Shown here: positions 26,505 through 36,307 of the stretch, piece after piece
Position numbering within the stretch: position 1 is the first letter of the stretch
Layout: each line of letters begins with the position of its first letter
From: Parapedobacter indicus
GTDB lineage: Bacteria > Bacteroidota > Bacteroidia > Sphingobacteriales > Sphingobacteriaceae
Direction: 5' to 3'
Length of the DNA stretch: 64,000 bases
Assembly: GCF_900113765.1 (NCBI RefSeq)
Contig: NZ_FOQO01000003.1
Span: forward strand, 1 to 64,000
The notes under the pieces: model-generated
Databases searched by the model: none
What the model was told of the DNA's origin: nothing
Seen by the model: the letters and a program-made list of their open reading frames with translations, nothing else
Translations under genes and position numbers: made by a program

Positions 26505-27377
26505 GTGGAAAAATATATATACAAAACCTATCGGGAGCGGGTAACGGGGTTGATCCTCTTTTTGGGCGCGTTCCTCGTCCCTCAGACTGCTGCATGGGGT
26601 CAATCCCTTGATTCCCTTGCGGTGGTTCAGAAGGAATGGACGGTTAGCCCCATCAAGAAAGGCATCGTATGGAAGCAGGGCCATTTTGATAACCTCTTCG
26701 AAAGCCAGCAGGAAATCAACTTGGTAGAAATTGACCTCCGGAAATACCGGAAACGGATCTTGATGGCCGCTGATTCCGTGCAGCTCAAGACGGCCGCCCA
26801 ATTTGCAGCGGAAAACAATGCACTGGTTGCCATAAACGGAGGGTTCTTTGATATGGAACATGGCGGTGCATGGGATTACATCAAAGTGGCAAACAAAGTG
26901 GTTAACCGCACCAAAAAAGCAACGGCCCGGGCAAACGCCGTCCTGCTGATAGACCGGAAGGGAGTCGAAATCCACCCTGCATCTTCCATCGATTATGAGA
27001 ACCACAAAGCGCCCAACGTGCTCCTTTCCGGTCCGCTCTTGATTCACCGGGAGAGCGTGGCGGAGCTGGCCGCCAACGCGTTCAACGTCAACCGCCATCC
27101 ACGGAGCGCCATAGCGGTGACTTCCGACAAGAAATTGCTCTTGATGGTGGTAGACGGCCGGAACCGGATGGCCGAGGGGATGAACCTGCATGAGTTAGCC
27201 CGGGTACTGCGTTGGCTGGGAGCCAAAGATGCGATGAATCTGGACGGTGGAGGCAGTAGCACGCTGTATGTGAAAGGCGCGACTGAAAACAACGTTGTAA
27301 ACTATCCTTCAGATAATAAGCGGTTTGACCACGAGGGACTGCGCGAGGTAGCGAACATCATTTACCTGAAGGATTAA
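26505..27377 (+). CDS. Phosphodiester glycosidase family protein (NAGPA-like), first copy
   Basis: 290 residues from GTG 26505, with a hydrophobic signal (VTGLILFLGAFLVPQTAAWGQ). The family core is present: AAQFAAENNALVAINGGFFDME, NVLLSGPLLIH, LLLMVVDGRN and the conserved end AMNLDGGGSSTLYV. NAGPA-type enzymes cleave N-acetylglucosamine-1-phosphodiester bonds or similar sugar phosphodiesters. Its place between the sigma gene and FecR is unusual for an enzyme gene. It probably works outside the cytoplasm with the SusCD pair downstream. The second copy at 33422 is a lipoprotein. Confidence 0.85.
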   Translation: MEKYIYKTYRERVTGLILFLGAFLVPQTAAWGQSLDSLAVVQKEWTVSPIKKGIVWKQGHFDNLFESQQEINLVEIDLRKYRKRILMAADSVQLKTAAQFAAENNALVAINGGFFDMEHGGAWDYIKVANKVVNRTKKATARANAVLLIDRKGVEIHPASSIDYENHKAPNVLLSGPLLIHRESVAELAANAFNVNRHPRSAIAVTSDKKLLLMVVDGRNRMAEGMNLHELARVLRWLGAKDAMNLDGGGSSTLYVKGATENNVVNYPSDNKRFDHEGLREVANIIYLKD

Positions 27378-27399
27378 CCGCACGCAAACCGGAATACGC

Positions 27400-28551
27400 A
27401 TGGATGCACACAAGAAGAGGGAGCAGCTCTTACACAAGTACCTTTCTGGTACCTGCACACCTGAAGAGCGTCTTCAGGTGGAACAGTGGTACCGTCAACT
27501 GGATCTACCGGGGGAGCTGCCTTCCATGGAACAAATGGAAAACGACCTCGCCGACGTACGGGAGCGGTTACCCCGCAAACGGGCGCATCGCCTCGCTCCG
27601 TGGTATCGCTACGTCGCCGCAGCCGCCATCGCAGCGGTGATGGCGATAGGCGTTTATGTTTACTTCTTCCAGTCGGAATGGTCGGGCACCGAATCTGAGG
27701 TGGCGGCCACGTCTTTGCCGGACGACCTGGCTCCCGGAGGAAACCGGGCCATCCTGCAGCTAGCCGACGGGACGGAAATTGTACTGGACGAACGGCCCGA
27801 CGGCACCGTTGCCCAAGAGGGTGAGCATGCCATCTATAAACATGCGGACGGTGAATTGGTATACCAGCTGGAAGCTTCCGGAGCGGATCGCGAAGTGCCG
27901 GTTTTTAACCGCTTGCAGACGCCGCGCGGTGGACAGTATCACCTGGTGCTGCCCGACGGTACGCACGTATGGCTGAATGCGGCATCGACACTTACCTATG
28001 CCATCAGCGGTGCGACGCAGGAACGGCTGGTGCAGCTGGAAGGGGAAGCGTATTTTGAGGTCGCCGGCGATCCTGACCGTCCCTTCCGGGTGGCTTCGCG
28101 CGGACAGATGGTGGAAGTACTGGGCACCCATTTTAATGTGAACAGCTACCCCGATGAACCGTTGATACGGACCACGCTGGTGGAAGGGGCCGTGAAGGTG
28201 AGCGGCAGCACCGACCAACGACCGGTGGTGCTGGCACCGGGCGAACAGGCGCTGTGGGCGGAAGATAACCAACTGGCGATCAGGAAGGTGGACGTAGCGC
28301 AAGCAGTGGCTTGGAAAAACGGCAAATTCAACTTTAGCCATTCGGATGTGGCGACTGTCATGCGGGAGCTCTCGCGGTGGTATAATGTGGACGTGGTATT
28401 TGAAGGGGAAAAGCCTGATATTACGCTATCCGGTGAGGTATACCGCAACACCAATGCATCGAATGTACTGGATATCCTGGCCTTCTACGACCTGGATTGC
28501 CGCATCGTGAACCAGCAGGGCGTCAAACAGATTATCGTTCGAAAAAAATAA
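27400..28551 (+). CDS. FecR-family anti-sigma factor
   Basis: 383 residues. The cytoplasmic N-terminus (LLHKYLSGTCTPEERLQVEQWY) would bind the sigma factor. A single membrane helix (YVAAAAIAAVMAIGVYVYFF) lies near residues 70-90. The periplasmic FecR domain follows: GNRAILQLADGTEIVLDE, LVLPDGTHVWLNAASTLTY, GEAYFEVAGDPDRPFRV and the C-terminal DUF4974 region. The order sigma, enzyme, anti-sigma and SusC places it in the regulatory chain of the locus. Confidence 0.9.
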   Translation: MDAHKKREQLLHKYLSGTCTPEERLQVEQWYRQLDLPGELPSMEQMENDLADVRERLPRKRAHRLAPWYRYVAAAAIAAVMAIGVYVYFFQSEWSGTESEVAATSLPDDLAPGGNRAILQLADGTEIVLDERPDGTVAQEGEHAIYKHADGELVYQLEASGADREVPVFNRLQTPRGGQYHLVLPDGTHVWLNAASTLTYAISGATQERLVQLEGEAYFEVAGDPDRPFRVASRGQMVEVLGTHFNVNSYPDEPLIRTTLVEGAVKVSGSTDQRPVVLAPGEQALWAEDNQLAIRKVDVAQAVAWKNGKFNFSHSDVATVMRELSRWYNVDVVFEGEKPDITLSGEVYRNTNASNVLDILAFYDLDCRIVNQQGVKQIIVRKK

Positions 28552-28613
28552 CCCAATAATGTGTAACCTAACATGTGAAATGATGAACTAACAAACAGAC
28601 ACAACCACAGCGT

Positions 28614-28665
28614 CTCAAAATAAAAAACGCCTTCTGATGCCGGTCAGAAGACGTATACGTTTGAG
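28614..28665 (+). promoter_or_regulatory. Nested hairpin in the susC leader
   Basis: Outer arms CTCAAA (28614-28619) and TTTGAG (28660-28665) enclose the 7-bp stem CTTCTGA-TGCCGG-TCAGAAG at 28631-28650. It lies 60 bp before the SusC start. It has no T-run, so it may be an RNA stabiliser or attenuator rather than a terminator. Confidence 0.5.
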
Positions 28666-28724
28666 CCGAAGATTCGAGTAACTGGTATTAATCAAAAATT
28701 ACGAACCCAAACATTACAAAAGTA

Positions 28725-31700
28725 ATGAAATTAGCATGTCATGCATCGACCAAATCATCAAAATGGTCGCCTCCACAAAAATTTGCAAAACTCAGGTTTA
28801 TTATGAGATTTCAATTGATCGTCGGTTTACTGCTCTCGTTGTTCATTCAGGTCAGCGGTTCGACCTATGCACAGCGGGTGTCACTCCAGGTGAAGAACAC
28901 GACGTTGTCCGATGTGTTTGAACAGGTAGCCAAGCAAACGGGTTACGTGTTCCTCTACGACGACCGGAGTTTTACCGAAAAGAAAATCAGCCTGGCGGTA
29001 CAAAACGCGCCGGTGGAAGAGGTGCTGGAAGCCTGCCTGAAGGGCTTGCCCATCTCCTATAAGATCGTTGAGCGGAACATCCTTTTTAAACAGGACGAAA
29101 GCAAACGCAGCCTGTCCACCGCCGCCCAGCAGCCCGAACAGGTGACGGGTCGCATTACTGACTCCCTCGGAAATCCATTGCAGGGGGTAACGGTGATGGT
29201 GAAAGGCACCACACGTGGCGCTACGACCAACGCCGCGGGAAACTTTCAGATCGCTGCTTCGAGCGGCGACGTCCTGGTCTTTACCCTAGTGGGGTATCAG
29301 CGTCAGGAAGTAACATTGGATGGACAATCGAACCTACAGGTGGCCCTGAAAATGGATTTTTCGGACCTGGAAGAGGTAGTGGTTATCGGCTATGGCCGGC
29401 AGAAGAAGGAAGACCTGACGGCTTCGGTGGCCTCGTTCCGGCCCACGGAAGAGAATGCGCGTCCGGTTTTAGGGCCCGACCAGCTGATCCAGGGCCGCAT
29501 GGCGGGCGTTCAGGTAAGCGGCGGCTCGGGCAGCCCTGGTACGTCCAACCGAGTGTCCATCCGCGGAATCGGCTCGCTGAGCGCAACCAACGAACCGTTG
29601 TACGTCATCGATGGGATCCCGCTGGTGAACCAGAATGCGGCGCTGCTGAACTTCGGTGAGAACATGAACCCGCTCGCCCTGCTGAACCCGAACGACATCG
29701 AATCGGTGGAAGTGCTCAAAGATGCGGCATCGTCGGCGATCTACGGAAGCCGCGCCACCAATGGGGTGATATTGATCACCACCAAATCCGGTAAGGCCAA
29801 CCAGACGAAATTTGGTATCGATGCGTTCACGGGCATGTCCGTGGTGCCGAATACTGACAAGATGGAAATGGCGGATCCGGATCTCTACCTCTCGGTGATC
29901 AATGAGGCCATCGACAATTTCAACACGCAGTATGGATACAGCCCAGGCGTGTCCAACTACATGGAGCGCAAGGAAAATCCCTTCCCCGGCGAGCCGGGGA
30001 CGGACTGGTTTGACCTGATTACGCGTCCAGCAAATACAACCAGCGTTTCTCTCTCCTTCACGGGCGGCACCGATAAGACGAGCGTGTACCTCTCAGGAAA
30101 CTATCTCAGCCAGGAAGGCGCCTTTATCGATCAGAAGTTTACCCGTTACACGGGTAAGCTGAACCTGACCCACAAGCTGTATAAGTGGCTGGAATTCGGC
30201 GCCAATACCACCTACAGCTATTCAAACAATAAGCGTGTGCCGGGGTCGAACCTCGGAACTACCATGATGGGTCGGTCGCTGCTGCAGCGGCCGTTTGACC
30301 GCCCGTTCAAACCCAATGGCGACTACTACCTGGGTGGTACCGACGAGCTGATCTACCACAACCCGTTCCAGATTATCAATGAGCAGGATATTTCGCTCGA
30401 TAACTACCGGTTCCTGGGCTCCTTCTTTGGACGCGCGACCATTACCGAGGGGCTAGTGTTCAAAACCATGGTGGGTACCGACCTGACCTACACGCTGGAT
30501 AACATTTATTATGCCGAAAACCACCCCTACGGTACGGGCATCGGTGTGAAGTATGACAACCGCCGGTTTACGCCGAATGTGCTCTGGGAAAATACGCTGA
30601 ACTACAACAAAACGTTTGATAAGCTGAACGTAGACGGGCTGCTGGGCTATTCGTACCAGAAAATCAACCTTTCTACGTCCAACATCGCGGGTAGCGGGTT
30701 CCCCTCACCTTCGTTTCAGCAGCTCTCCGTGGCTGCCTCCATTCTTGAGGCGGGAACGACCGTTACGGAAAGCGCCTTGATGTCGGTCTTCGGACGCGCG
30801 AACCTAGCCTGGGATAATAAATACCTGCTGAGCGTGTCGCTGCGGGCCGACGGCTCGTCGAAGTTTCATACCGACAATCGGTGGGGATCGTTCCCTTCGG
30901 TATCTGCGGGTTGGAACATCTCCAATGAGCCGTTCTGGCAGCTGATCGGTACCACTGCGAAAGTCCGCGCGAGCTACGGCGAAACGGGAAACCAGGATGG
31001 CATCAGCAGCTATGCGTATCATGCGCAGATGAGCGGCGGACGCAACTACGACAACAAGAGCGGCATCGGCGTGAGCACCAACGGCAACCGCGACCTGACG
31101 TGGGAAACGGCACGGCAATACGGTGCCGGCCTGGACCTTAGCTTCCTGAACGGAAAGCTGAACGTAACCGCCGACTATTTCATCAAGAAAACGGACAATT
31201 TGCTGTACAGCAAGCCCGAGCCGGCTACGTCCGGTTTTACGTCGATCATCAGCAACATCGGCTCGATGGAGAATAAGGGCTGGGAGTTCCTGGTGAATGC
31301 AAACGTGCCGCTGGGGCCGGTACGGTGGTCGTCCGATTTTAACATTTCCTTTATCAAGAACCGGCTCACCTCCCTCATCGGCGATGAAGCGCTGTTGATT
31401 GGGGCCAATATGACCCTTCAGGTGGGCCAGGAAGTGGGCAGCTTTTATATGTATAAGCAAACGGGCATCTACCAGTCGGACGAGGAAGTCCCCGAATCGC
31501 TCTATAAAAATGGCGTGCGCGCAGGGGATGTCAGCTACGAAGACCTGGACGGCAACGGGGCCATCAATGTATCGGACCGCCAGATCGTCGGTACGGCCAA
31601 CCCGGATTTCTTCGGCGGCTGGAACAACAGTTTTTCCTTTAAGAACTTCGACCTTGCCGTCTTCTTCACCTATTCGTATGGCAACGAAATTTATGCGAGC

Positions 31701-32102
31701 TACCGCACCAATACCGACCGGCTAGGAAGTGGTTTTATGAACATGACCCAACGGGTGGCCAATGAACGGTGGACCGGACCGGGGACCAGCAACACCACGC
31801 CCCGGGCTATTTATGGAAACGCCTGGAATACGCAAAACTCTTCCCGGTTCTTAGAGGATGGGTCGTATATACGGCTGCGCTCGTTGAACCTGGGGTACAC
31901 ACTGCCGACGGAGGTGGCTGCGAAACTGGGCATGAACCGGCTGCGGGTTTACCTGCAGGGCGATAACCTCCACCTGTGGACCAACTACCGGGGTTACGAC
32001 CCCGAGGTGACCAACAATTTCGACCCGCAGTTTATCGGTCAGGACAATTTGATTCTGCCGCAACTGCGGAGCTTCAACGTAGGGGTAAATATTGGTTTTT
32101 AA
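28725..32102 (+). CDS. SusC/RagA-type TonB-dependent outer-membrane transporter with STN domain
   Basis: 1125 residues. The N-terminal extension is followed by a signal peptide (MRFQLIVGLLLSLFIQVSGS..YAQ from residue 27), an STN secretin/TonB short domain (residues about 50-125), a carboxypeptidase-like plug extension (GRITDSLGNPLQGVTVMVKGTTRGATTNAAGNF) and the TonB box/plug with VVVIGYGRQKKEDLTASV and GDVLVF-type motifs. The STN domain indicates signalling to the FecR protein encoded upstream. Imported ligands are normally oligosaccharides or peptides. It forms a pair with the SusD gene 19 bp downstream. Confidence 0.95.
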   Translation: MKLACHASTKSSKWSPPQKFAKLRFIMRFQLIVGLLLSLFIQVSGSTYAQRVSLQVKNTTLSDVFEQVAKQTGYVFLYDDRSFTEKKISLAVQNAPVEEVLEACLKGLPISYKIVERNILFKQDESKRSLSTAAQQPEQVTGRITDSLGNPLQGVTVMVKGTTRGATTNAAGNFQIAASSGDVLVFTLVGYQRQEVTLDGQSNLQVALKMDFSDLEEVVVIGYGRQKKEDLTASVASFRPTEENARPVLGPDQLIQGRMAGVQVSGGSGSPGTSNRVSIRGIGSLSATNEPLYVIDGIPLVNQNAALLNFGENMNPLALLNPNDIESVEVLKDAASSAIYGSRATNGVILITTKSGKANQTKFGIDAFTGMSVVPNTDKMEMADPDLYLSVINEAIDNFNTQYGYSPGVSNYMERKENPFPGEPGTDWFDLITRPANTTSVSLSFTGGTDKTSVYLSGNYLSQEGAFIDQKFTRYTGKLNLTHKLYKWLEFGANTTYSYSNNKRVPGSNLGTTMMGRSLLQRPFDRPFKPNGDYYLGGTDELIYHNPFQIINEQDISLDNYRFLGSFFGRATITEGLVFKTMVGTDLTYTLDNIYYAENHPYGTGIGVKYDNRRFTPNVLWENTLNYNKTFDKLNVDGLLGYSYQKINLSTSNIAGSGFPSPSFQQLSVAASILEAGTTVTESALMSVFGRANLAWDNKYLLSVSLRADGSSKFHTDNRWGSFPSVSAGWNISNEPFWQLIGTTAKVRASYGETGNQDGISSYAYHAQMSGGRNYDNKSGIGVSTNGNRDLTWETARQYGAGLDLSFLNGKLNVTADYFIKKTDNLLYSKPEPATSGFTSIISNIGSMENKGWEFLVNANVPLGPVRWSSDFNISFIKNRLTSLIGDEALLIGANMTLQVGQEVGSFYMYKQTGIYQSDEEVPESLYKNGVRAGDVSYEDLDGNGAINVSDRQIVGTANPDFFGGWNNSFSFKNFDLAVFFTYSYGNEIYASYRTNTDRLGSGFMNMTQRVANERWTGPGTSNTTPRAIYGNAWNTQNSSRFLEDGSYIRLRSLNLGYTLPTEVAAKLGMNRLRVYLQGDNLHLWTNYRGYDPEVTNNFDPQFIGQDNLILPQLRSFNVGVNIGF

Positions 32103-32120
32103 CAAAAAGCGAAAGAGACA

Positions 32121-33401
32121 ATGTACAAGAAAACAACAATAACCAACGTCTTGGCAGTGCTGATGTTGGGATTCCTATCTTCCTGCACGGACCTGGATTT
32201 TTATCCGCATACATCCGTTGCTCCAGAATCCGTAAGTGAACGCGATATGGACGCTTTGCTGAATGGTATGTACAACGCCGTTCAGAACAACCAGGGACGG
32301 GAGTCCTATATTATGTTCGATCTGGTTGGCGGAAACCTGATCGGGGCTTCCGGCGGCAGCGAACTGGCGTTCATCCGCAACATTATGCGAACCGACTACG
32401 ACCTGGTCAACAAAAACTGGAGTGGTTTATACCAGGCGCTGTACCAGGTGAACAACGTATTGAGCATCATGGCCGATCAACCGGCGTCTGAGAAGCGTGA
32501 GCGCATGGAAGGTGTGGCCCACTTCTTTAGAGCCTATATTTACTACAACCTGGTGACGCGCTGGGGCGACGTTCCGCTTATCCTGGAAAACACCACCGAA
32601 CGGGTGTCGCGCGATCCCGCCGCCCACGTGTGGCAGCAGATCGAAGCCGACCTCGCCGTTGCGCTTGAAAAGGCCCCGACCTATGAAGGGGATTATTACT
32701 ACGTGTCGCGGCAGGCGGCGCAGGCGCTTTTGGCGCGTGTCCTGATCGGTCAGAACAAGATGGAAGCGGCTGCACAAGCGGCCGAGGCGGTCATTGCGCT
32801 GCCGACGTTCTCGTTGGACCGATTTGATAAAATCTTCCGCCACCAGCAGAACCGGGAAGAGATCTTCAGCTTCAAAAACCTAACGGAAGAATCCACCATT
32901 ACCCTCAGTAGACTCTTTTATACGTATGCGCACGACGTAAGTGGCTCGTATGTGTATAAGCCGACCGATGCGGTGATGACGCTGTTCGATGAAGGGGACA
33001 ACCGGAAAGACATCAGCATAGCCACCGTAAGCGCCCTCAATGTTATCAATAAATACCCGAGTGGGCAAACGGGAACGGACCCCTTCCCGGTCATCCGCCT
33101 GGCGGAAATGTATTTAATAGCTGCCGAGGCGAAAGGACTGGAAGGTCTTCCATGGTTGAATCAGCTTCGGGAAGCGCGGAACCTTCCGGCGATCGATCCC
33201 ACCACCGAGACGGCCTACCAAGATGCGGTAGCCCTCGAACGCCGGCGGGAGTTGCTTGCTGAAGGATTCCGCTGGTATGACCTGGTGCGGACGGGCAAGG
33301 CGGTCGAGGAGCTCGAAATCGAGCCTTACCGGACCTTATTTCCCATACCGGATTACGAGCGTGAAGTAAACTCGAATCTCACTCAAAACGATGGCTATTA
33401 A
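32121..33401 (+). CDS. SusD/RagB-family outer-membrane lipoprotein
   Basis: 426 residues with lipobox LSSC, so it is surface lipidated. RagB/SusD features: SERDMDALLNGMYNAV, LYQVNNVLSIM, AHFFRAYIYYNLVTRWGDVPLI, then the C-terminal ALERRRELLAEGFRWYDLVRTGKAVE..LFPIPDYEREVNSNLTQN. It should form a lid on the SusC transporter. It begins 19 bp after SusC and is followed by the second phosphodiester glycosidase within 21 bp. A somewhat short member of the family. Confidence 0.95.
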   Translation: MYKKTTITNVLAVLMLGFLSSCTDLDFYPHTSVAPESVSERDMDALLNGMYNAVQNNQGRESYIMFDLVGGNLIGASGGSELAFIRNIMRTDYDLVNKNWSGLYQALYQVNNVLSIMADQPASEKRERMEGVAHFFRAYIYYNLVTRWGDVPLILENTTERVSRDPAAHVWQQIEADLAVALEKAPTYEGDYYYVSRQAAQALLARVLIGQNKMEAAAQAAEAVIALPTFSLDRFDKIFRHQQNREEIFSFKNLTEESTITLSRLFYTYAHDVSGSYVYKPTDAVMTLFDEGDNRKDISIATVSALNVINKYPSGQTGTDPFPVIRLAEMYLIAAEAKGLEGLPWLNQLREARNLPAIDPTTETAYQDAVALERRRELLAEGFRWYDLVRTGKAVEELEIEPYRTLFPIPDYEREVNSNLTQNDGY

Positions 33402-33421
33402 TTTAATTAACCGTGCAAGAC

Positions 33422-34327
33422 ATGAAAAAAAGTAATCAATGGTTTCTTGTAGCCGCCCTTTCGGCCATCCTCTTTGCCGGATGTGAGAAAACCGAGCAGA
33501 AACCCATACAAATTTTAGATCATACGCGCAGTGAACTGACCGTTCGCCTGCAGGAAAATAGTGAGCTGGTCCACCGCGTTTACCGTGACACGACGATTGA
33601 GCTGTCGACCGGTGTTTCGGAAACCCATGTGCATTTGATGGATGTCAACGGGCACAGCCTGCGGATCTTCATCCTGGAGGCCGACTTGAACCAGCCAGCG
33701 GTTAAGCTGCACCCCCTTACGCCTTTCGGCGAGGATGCGTATGCACGGCAGACCGTCCCGGAAATGGTCAGCTATGCAGAATCGGAGGGCCGGGTGCTTT
33801 TCGCAAGCAATGCCGACTTTTTCAACGGATCCACCGGCGAACCGCGGGGTATCGTCTACAAGTCGGGCGCGCCCATCCGGACGATTATACCGGCTGGCTG
33901 GACATTTTTTGGCGTTAGTAAATCGGGTGAGTTAATGATCGGCAACGATGCTGACTACGAACGGGAGAAAGCCAACATCTACCATGCGCTGGGTGGCAAC
34001 CAGACGCTGGTAAAAAATGGGGAGCCCGTTATTCATACTGATAACACCATCGAACCCCGCACCGCGGTGGGATATACCGCCGATAACCACGTGTATTTTA
34101 TGGTAGTGGATGGCCGCAAATACGACTACTCCTACGGCATCAGCTTCACCGACCTGGGGCAATTGATGCACGCCTTGGGCGTGACCGAGTCCATCAACCT
34201 CGATGGGGGTGGTTCATCCACGTTCCTTGTCAACGACCCAGCGGAATCGACCTACAAAGTACGCAACCGCACTTCGGACGGGGCGCCGCGTGCGGTTGCC
34301 AATGGGTGGGCGATTATCGCGGAATAA
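33422..34327 (+). CDS. Phosphodiester glycosidase family lipoprotein, second copy
   Basis: 301 residues from ATG 33422 (GTG 33413 is in frame but less likely). The signal peptide ends in the lipobox LFAGC, so the protein is a lipoprotein, probably on the outer membrane next to SusCD. The NAGPA core includes VLFASNADFFNGSTGEPRGIVYK, TLVKNGEPVIH, VYFMVVDGRKYD and SINLDGGGSSTFLV. The domain is the same type as the copy at 26505 but the proteins are clearly divergent. A surface and a periplasmic copy would fit stepwise cleavage of one phosphodiester-linked glycan. A strong hairpin follows. Confidence 0.88.
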   Translation: MKKSNQWFLVAALSAILFAGCEKTEQKPIQILDHTRSELTVRLQENSELVHRVYRDTTIELSTGVSETHVHLMDVNGHSLRIFILEADLNQPAVKLHPLTPFGEDAYARQTVPEMVSYAESEGRVLFASNADFFNGSTGEPRGIVYKSGAPIRTIIPAGWTFFGVSKSGELMIGNDADYEREKANIYHALGGNQTLVKNGEPVIHTDNTIEPRTAVGYTADNHVYFMVVDGRKYDYSYGISFTDLGQLMHALGVTESINLDGGGSSTFLVNDPAESTYKVRNRTSDGAPRAVANGWAIIAE

Positions 34328-34343
34328 CGAAACAACCAAAAGC

Positions 34344-34384
34344 ATGGCCCAACGATTGCGGAAGATTCCGGTTCGTTGGGCCAT
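34344..34384. terminator. Perfect 12-bp hairpin after the Sus operon
   Basis: Arms ATGGCCCAACGA (34344-34355) and TCGTTGGGCCAT (34373-34384) enclose a 17-bp loop that contains its own small stem CGGAA/TTCCG. It lies between two convergent transcripts, so it can stop both. Confidence 0.75.
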
Positions 34385-34478
34385 TCATCTCCCAGCAACT
34401 CGTAGTCGCCGCTGCACTTCTCAAGATCGACGGTCCGCATTACACGACGGCTATGCTCCCCGGCTATCCGGAATCCGA

Positions 34479-35354
34479 TTATCTTTTCCATCGTTTATGT
34501 GTCCACAGCCAGCCGTATGGTTCTTCGCGGATATTTTCCGTCAGCAGGTCTATGTACTTCTGGGTGATTTCGCCGTCGACCATCGCTTCGGCTTCGGCAC
34601 ACAGCGGCACGCAGACTATTTTGTAACTCCCTTTTGACAACTGCGTAATGTGCAGGTAGATCACGGCCGTCCGACCTGCGCGGGCCAATTTTTCCATCCC
34701 CGAAAAAACATAGGTTTCCTGGTTCAATAGCGTAAACCGGTATTTCTCTTCCTGGATATGCGGGCATTGGTCGGCAAGAAACAGGTAGACCGCGGGGTGT
34801 GCATTTTTAGACAGCATGTGGCGGATCACGGCGCGACCCGGCATTAACTTCATGCCAAAACGGGACCGGAGTTTGGCCATCAGCCGGTTGATCGTTGCCG
34901 ATCGGAGGGGTTTGTAAACGGCATATACCTCGTGGCGCATTTTATAGGGCATCACATTCAGCATCTCCCAATTTCCGCAATGCCCCAGACAGGCAATCAC
35001 ATTGCGCCCACAGTTGATATATCGGTCGATCAACTCCAAATTCTCGAATATGATTTTCCTCTCCAGTAGGTCTATCGGCGCAGATACCCCTTTTATGATT
35101 TCAGCAAAGTAGGCGCAAAAGCACGCGTAGAACTTTTTTACGATGGCGTGGATTTCCCCGTATCGCTTATCCGGAAACGAACGCGCCACATTTTGGATGG
35201 CTGTTGTTTTCCGGTAGCCTATGAGGTAATAAGCGAGGAAGAACGTAAAAGATGCCATTGCATACAGCCATCCGATGGGCAGCAGGCTTACAACGTAGGT
35301 AATTCCATAAACGCCCCAATAGGCAACGTTCCGTAAGGTTTGCTTCAGGTTCAT
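34479..35354 (-). CDS. LpxL/HtrB-type lysophospholipid or lipid A acyltransferase
   Basis: 291 residues. The N-terminal hydrophobic segments (GVYGITYVVSLLPIGWLYAMASFTFFLAYYLIGY) anchor it to the inner membrane. The acyltransferase catalytic motif H-x4-E is GHCGNWE near residues 123-129, and YLFLADQCPH and the end WLWTHKRWKR are typical of the lipid A biosynthesis acyltransferase family. It would add an acyl chain to lipid A or an aminolipid. It forms a short minus-strand pair with the upstream barrel protein gene, 5 bp away. Confidence 0.9.
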   Translation of the reverse strand: MNLKQTLRNVAYWGVYGITYVVSLLPIGWLYAMASFTFFLAYYLIGYRKTTAIQNVARSFPDKRYGEIHAIVKKFYACFCAYFAEIIKGVSAPIDLLERKIIFENLELIDRYINCGRNVIACLGHCGNWEMLNVMPYKMRHEVYAVYKPLRSATINRLMAKLRSRFGMKLMPGRAVIRHMLSKNAHPAVYLFLADQCPHIQEEKYRFTLLNQETYVFSGMEKLARAGRTAVIYLHITQLSKGSYKIVCVPLCAEAEAMVDGEITQKYIDLLTENIREEPYGWLWTHKRWKR

Positions 35355-35359
35355 CTGTT

Positions 35360-36307
35360 TTAAAGCTTCATTTTGAACCCTACTGACGCATAGGGGGAGG
35401 CCGAAAAATGATAGTCATTATCCCCGGCAAACACGCCTTTCAAGGTTCTGTCGCTGTAGGAGGCCGGACGGAACAGGTTTAGCCCCGCCATGGCCGTTAT
35501 CGACAGCCCTGTTTTACCAAGCGTTAATTCGGGCCGAAACCCCGTAACAATATATTGATGCGAGAAGATCACGTCTTTGCCGTCTTTTGTAAGCAAAGCC
35601 ACCTGCCCGTTCATTTCAAGGGCATACGATAGTTTGAAGCGGTCATTGAAACCATAACCCGCCGATACGTCCAACCCCTCGACCAGTTCAATTGTTACGT
35701 CGAATTTGCCGTCATGCCGCCAGTTGACGTACACGGCCGGAAATACCATCGGATACCCGAGGGAACTGTTTATCGCCACACCACCGCCGATATCGAGCTT
35801 GGGGTTCAGGTGGCGGATAAACACCACGCCGCCGCTACCAAGCACGTTGTTGAAGCTGATTCTGGAAAAATCGGTCGTGGGTGTAAATACCCCCACTCCT
35901 ACACTTGCCCGCATCGACCACTTATCGTTCAACGGGCGTACGTGGTAAACGCCCAGCTGTAGGTTCACGATTTCGGAAACCCTATGTTCCGAGAAATTCC
36001 GGTTCTTCAGCGAAACGTACGCGGCACCAAGACCGACGCCCCAGGCAGTCGGACGGTTGTTTGCATTTAATTTCATCGACAGGGGCATACTGAATGCACC
36101 CTGATAGACCATCGCCGAGCCCCTGGCGTCACCGATTTTTTCCCGCGGCTTTTCACCGGGAGGCAGGTAATAGTAGCCCGAATTTCCAATGTACTCCGTC
36201 TTGAAAGACAGCTGTTGTGCCCTTGCTCCCAGACCCAGCAGCATAAATAATGCGGTTACGGATAATGCTATTGATTTCACGATTAATACTTGTTTTGATT
36301 TCAGCAC
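35360..36307 (-). CDS. Outer-membrane beta-barrel protein (DUF6268-like)
   Basis: 315 residues with a signal peptide (SIALSVTALFMLLGLGARAQ). The rest consists of alternating short beta-strand patterns with aromatic ends and turns (AWGVGLGAAYVSLKNRNFS, WSMRASVGVGVFTP, GGGVAINSSLGYPMVFPAVYVNW) and ends in KMKL. This fits the DUF6268-type outer-membrane barrel group. No substrate can be suggested. It lies 5 bp from the acyltransferase gene and is probably cotranscribed with it. Confidence 0.7.
   Translation of the reverse strand: MLKSKQVLIVKSIALSVTALFMLLGLGARAQQLSFKTEYIGNSGYYYLPPGEKPREKIGDARGSAMVYQGAFSMPLSMKLNANNRPTAWGVGLGAAYVSLKNRNFSEHRVSEIVNLQLGVYHVRPLNDKWSMRASVGVGVFTPTTDFSRISFNNVLGSGGVVFIRHLNPKLDIGGGVAINSSLGYPMVFPAVYVNWRHDGKFDVTIELVEGLDVSAGYGFNDRFKLSYALEMNGQVALLTKDGKDVIFSHQYIVTGFRPELTLGKTGLSITAMAGLNLFRPASYSDRTLKGVFAGDNDYHFSASPYASVGFKMKL

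Noticed and set aside
27779..27976. Frames antisense or out of frame to FecR, SusC and SusD
   Set aside because: They are by-products of GC-rich codons in the real genes.
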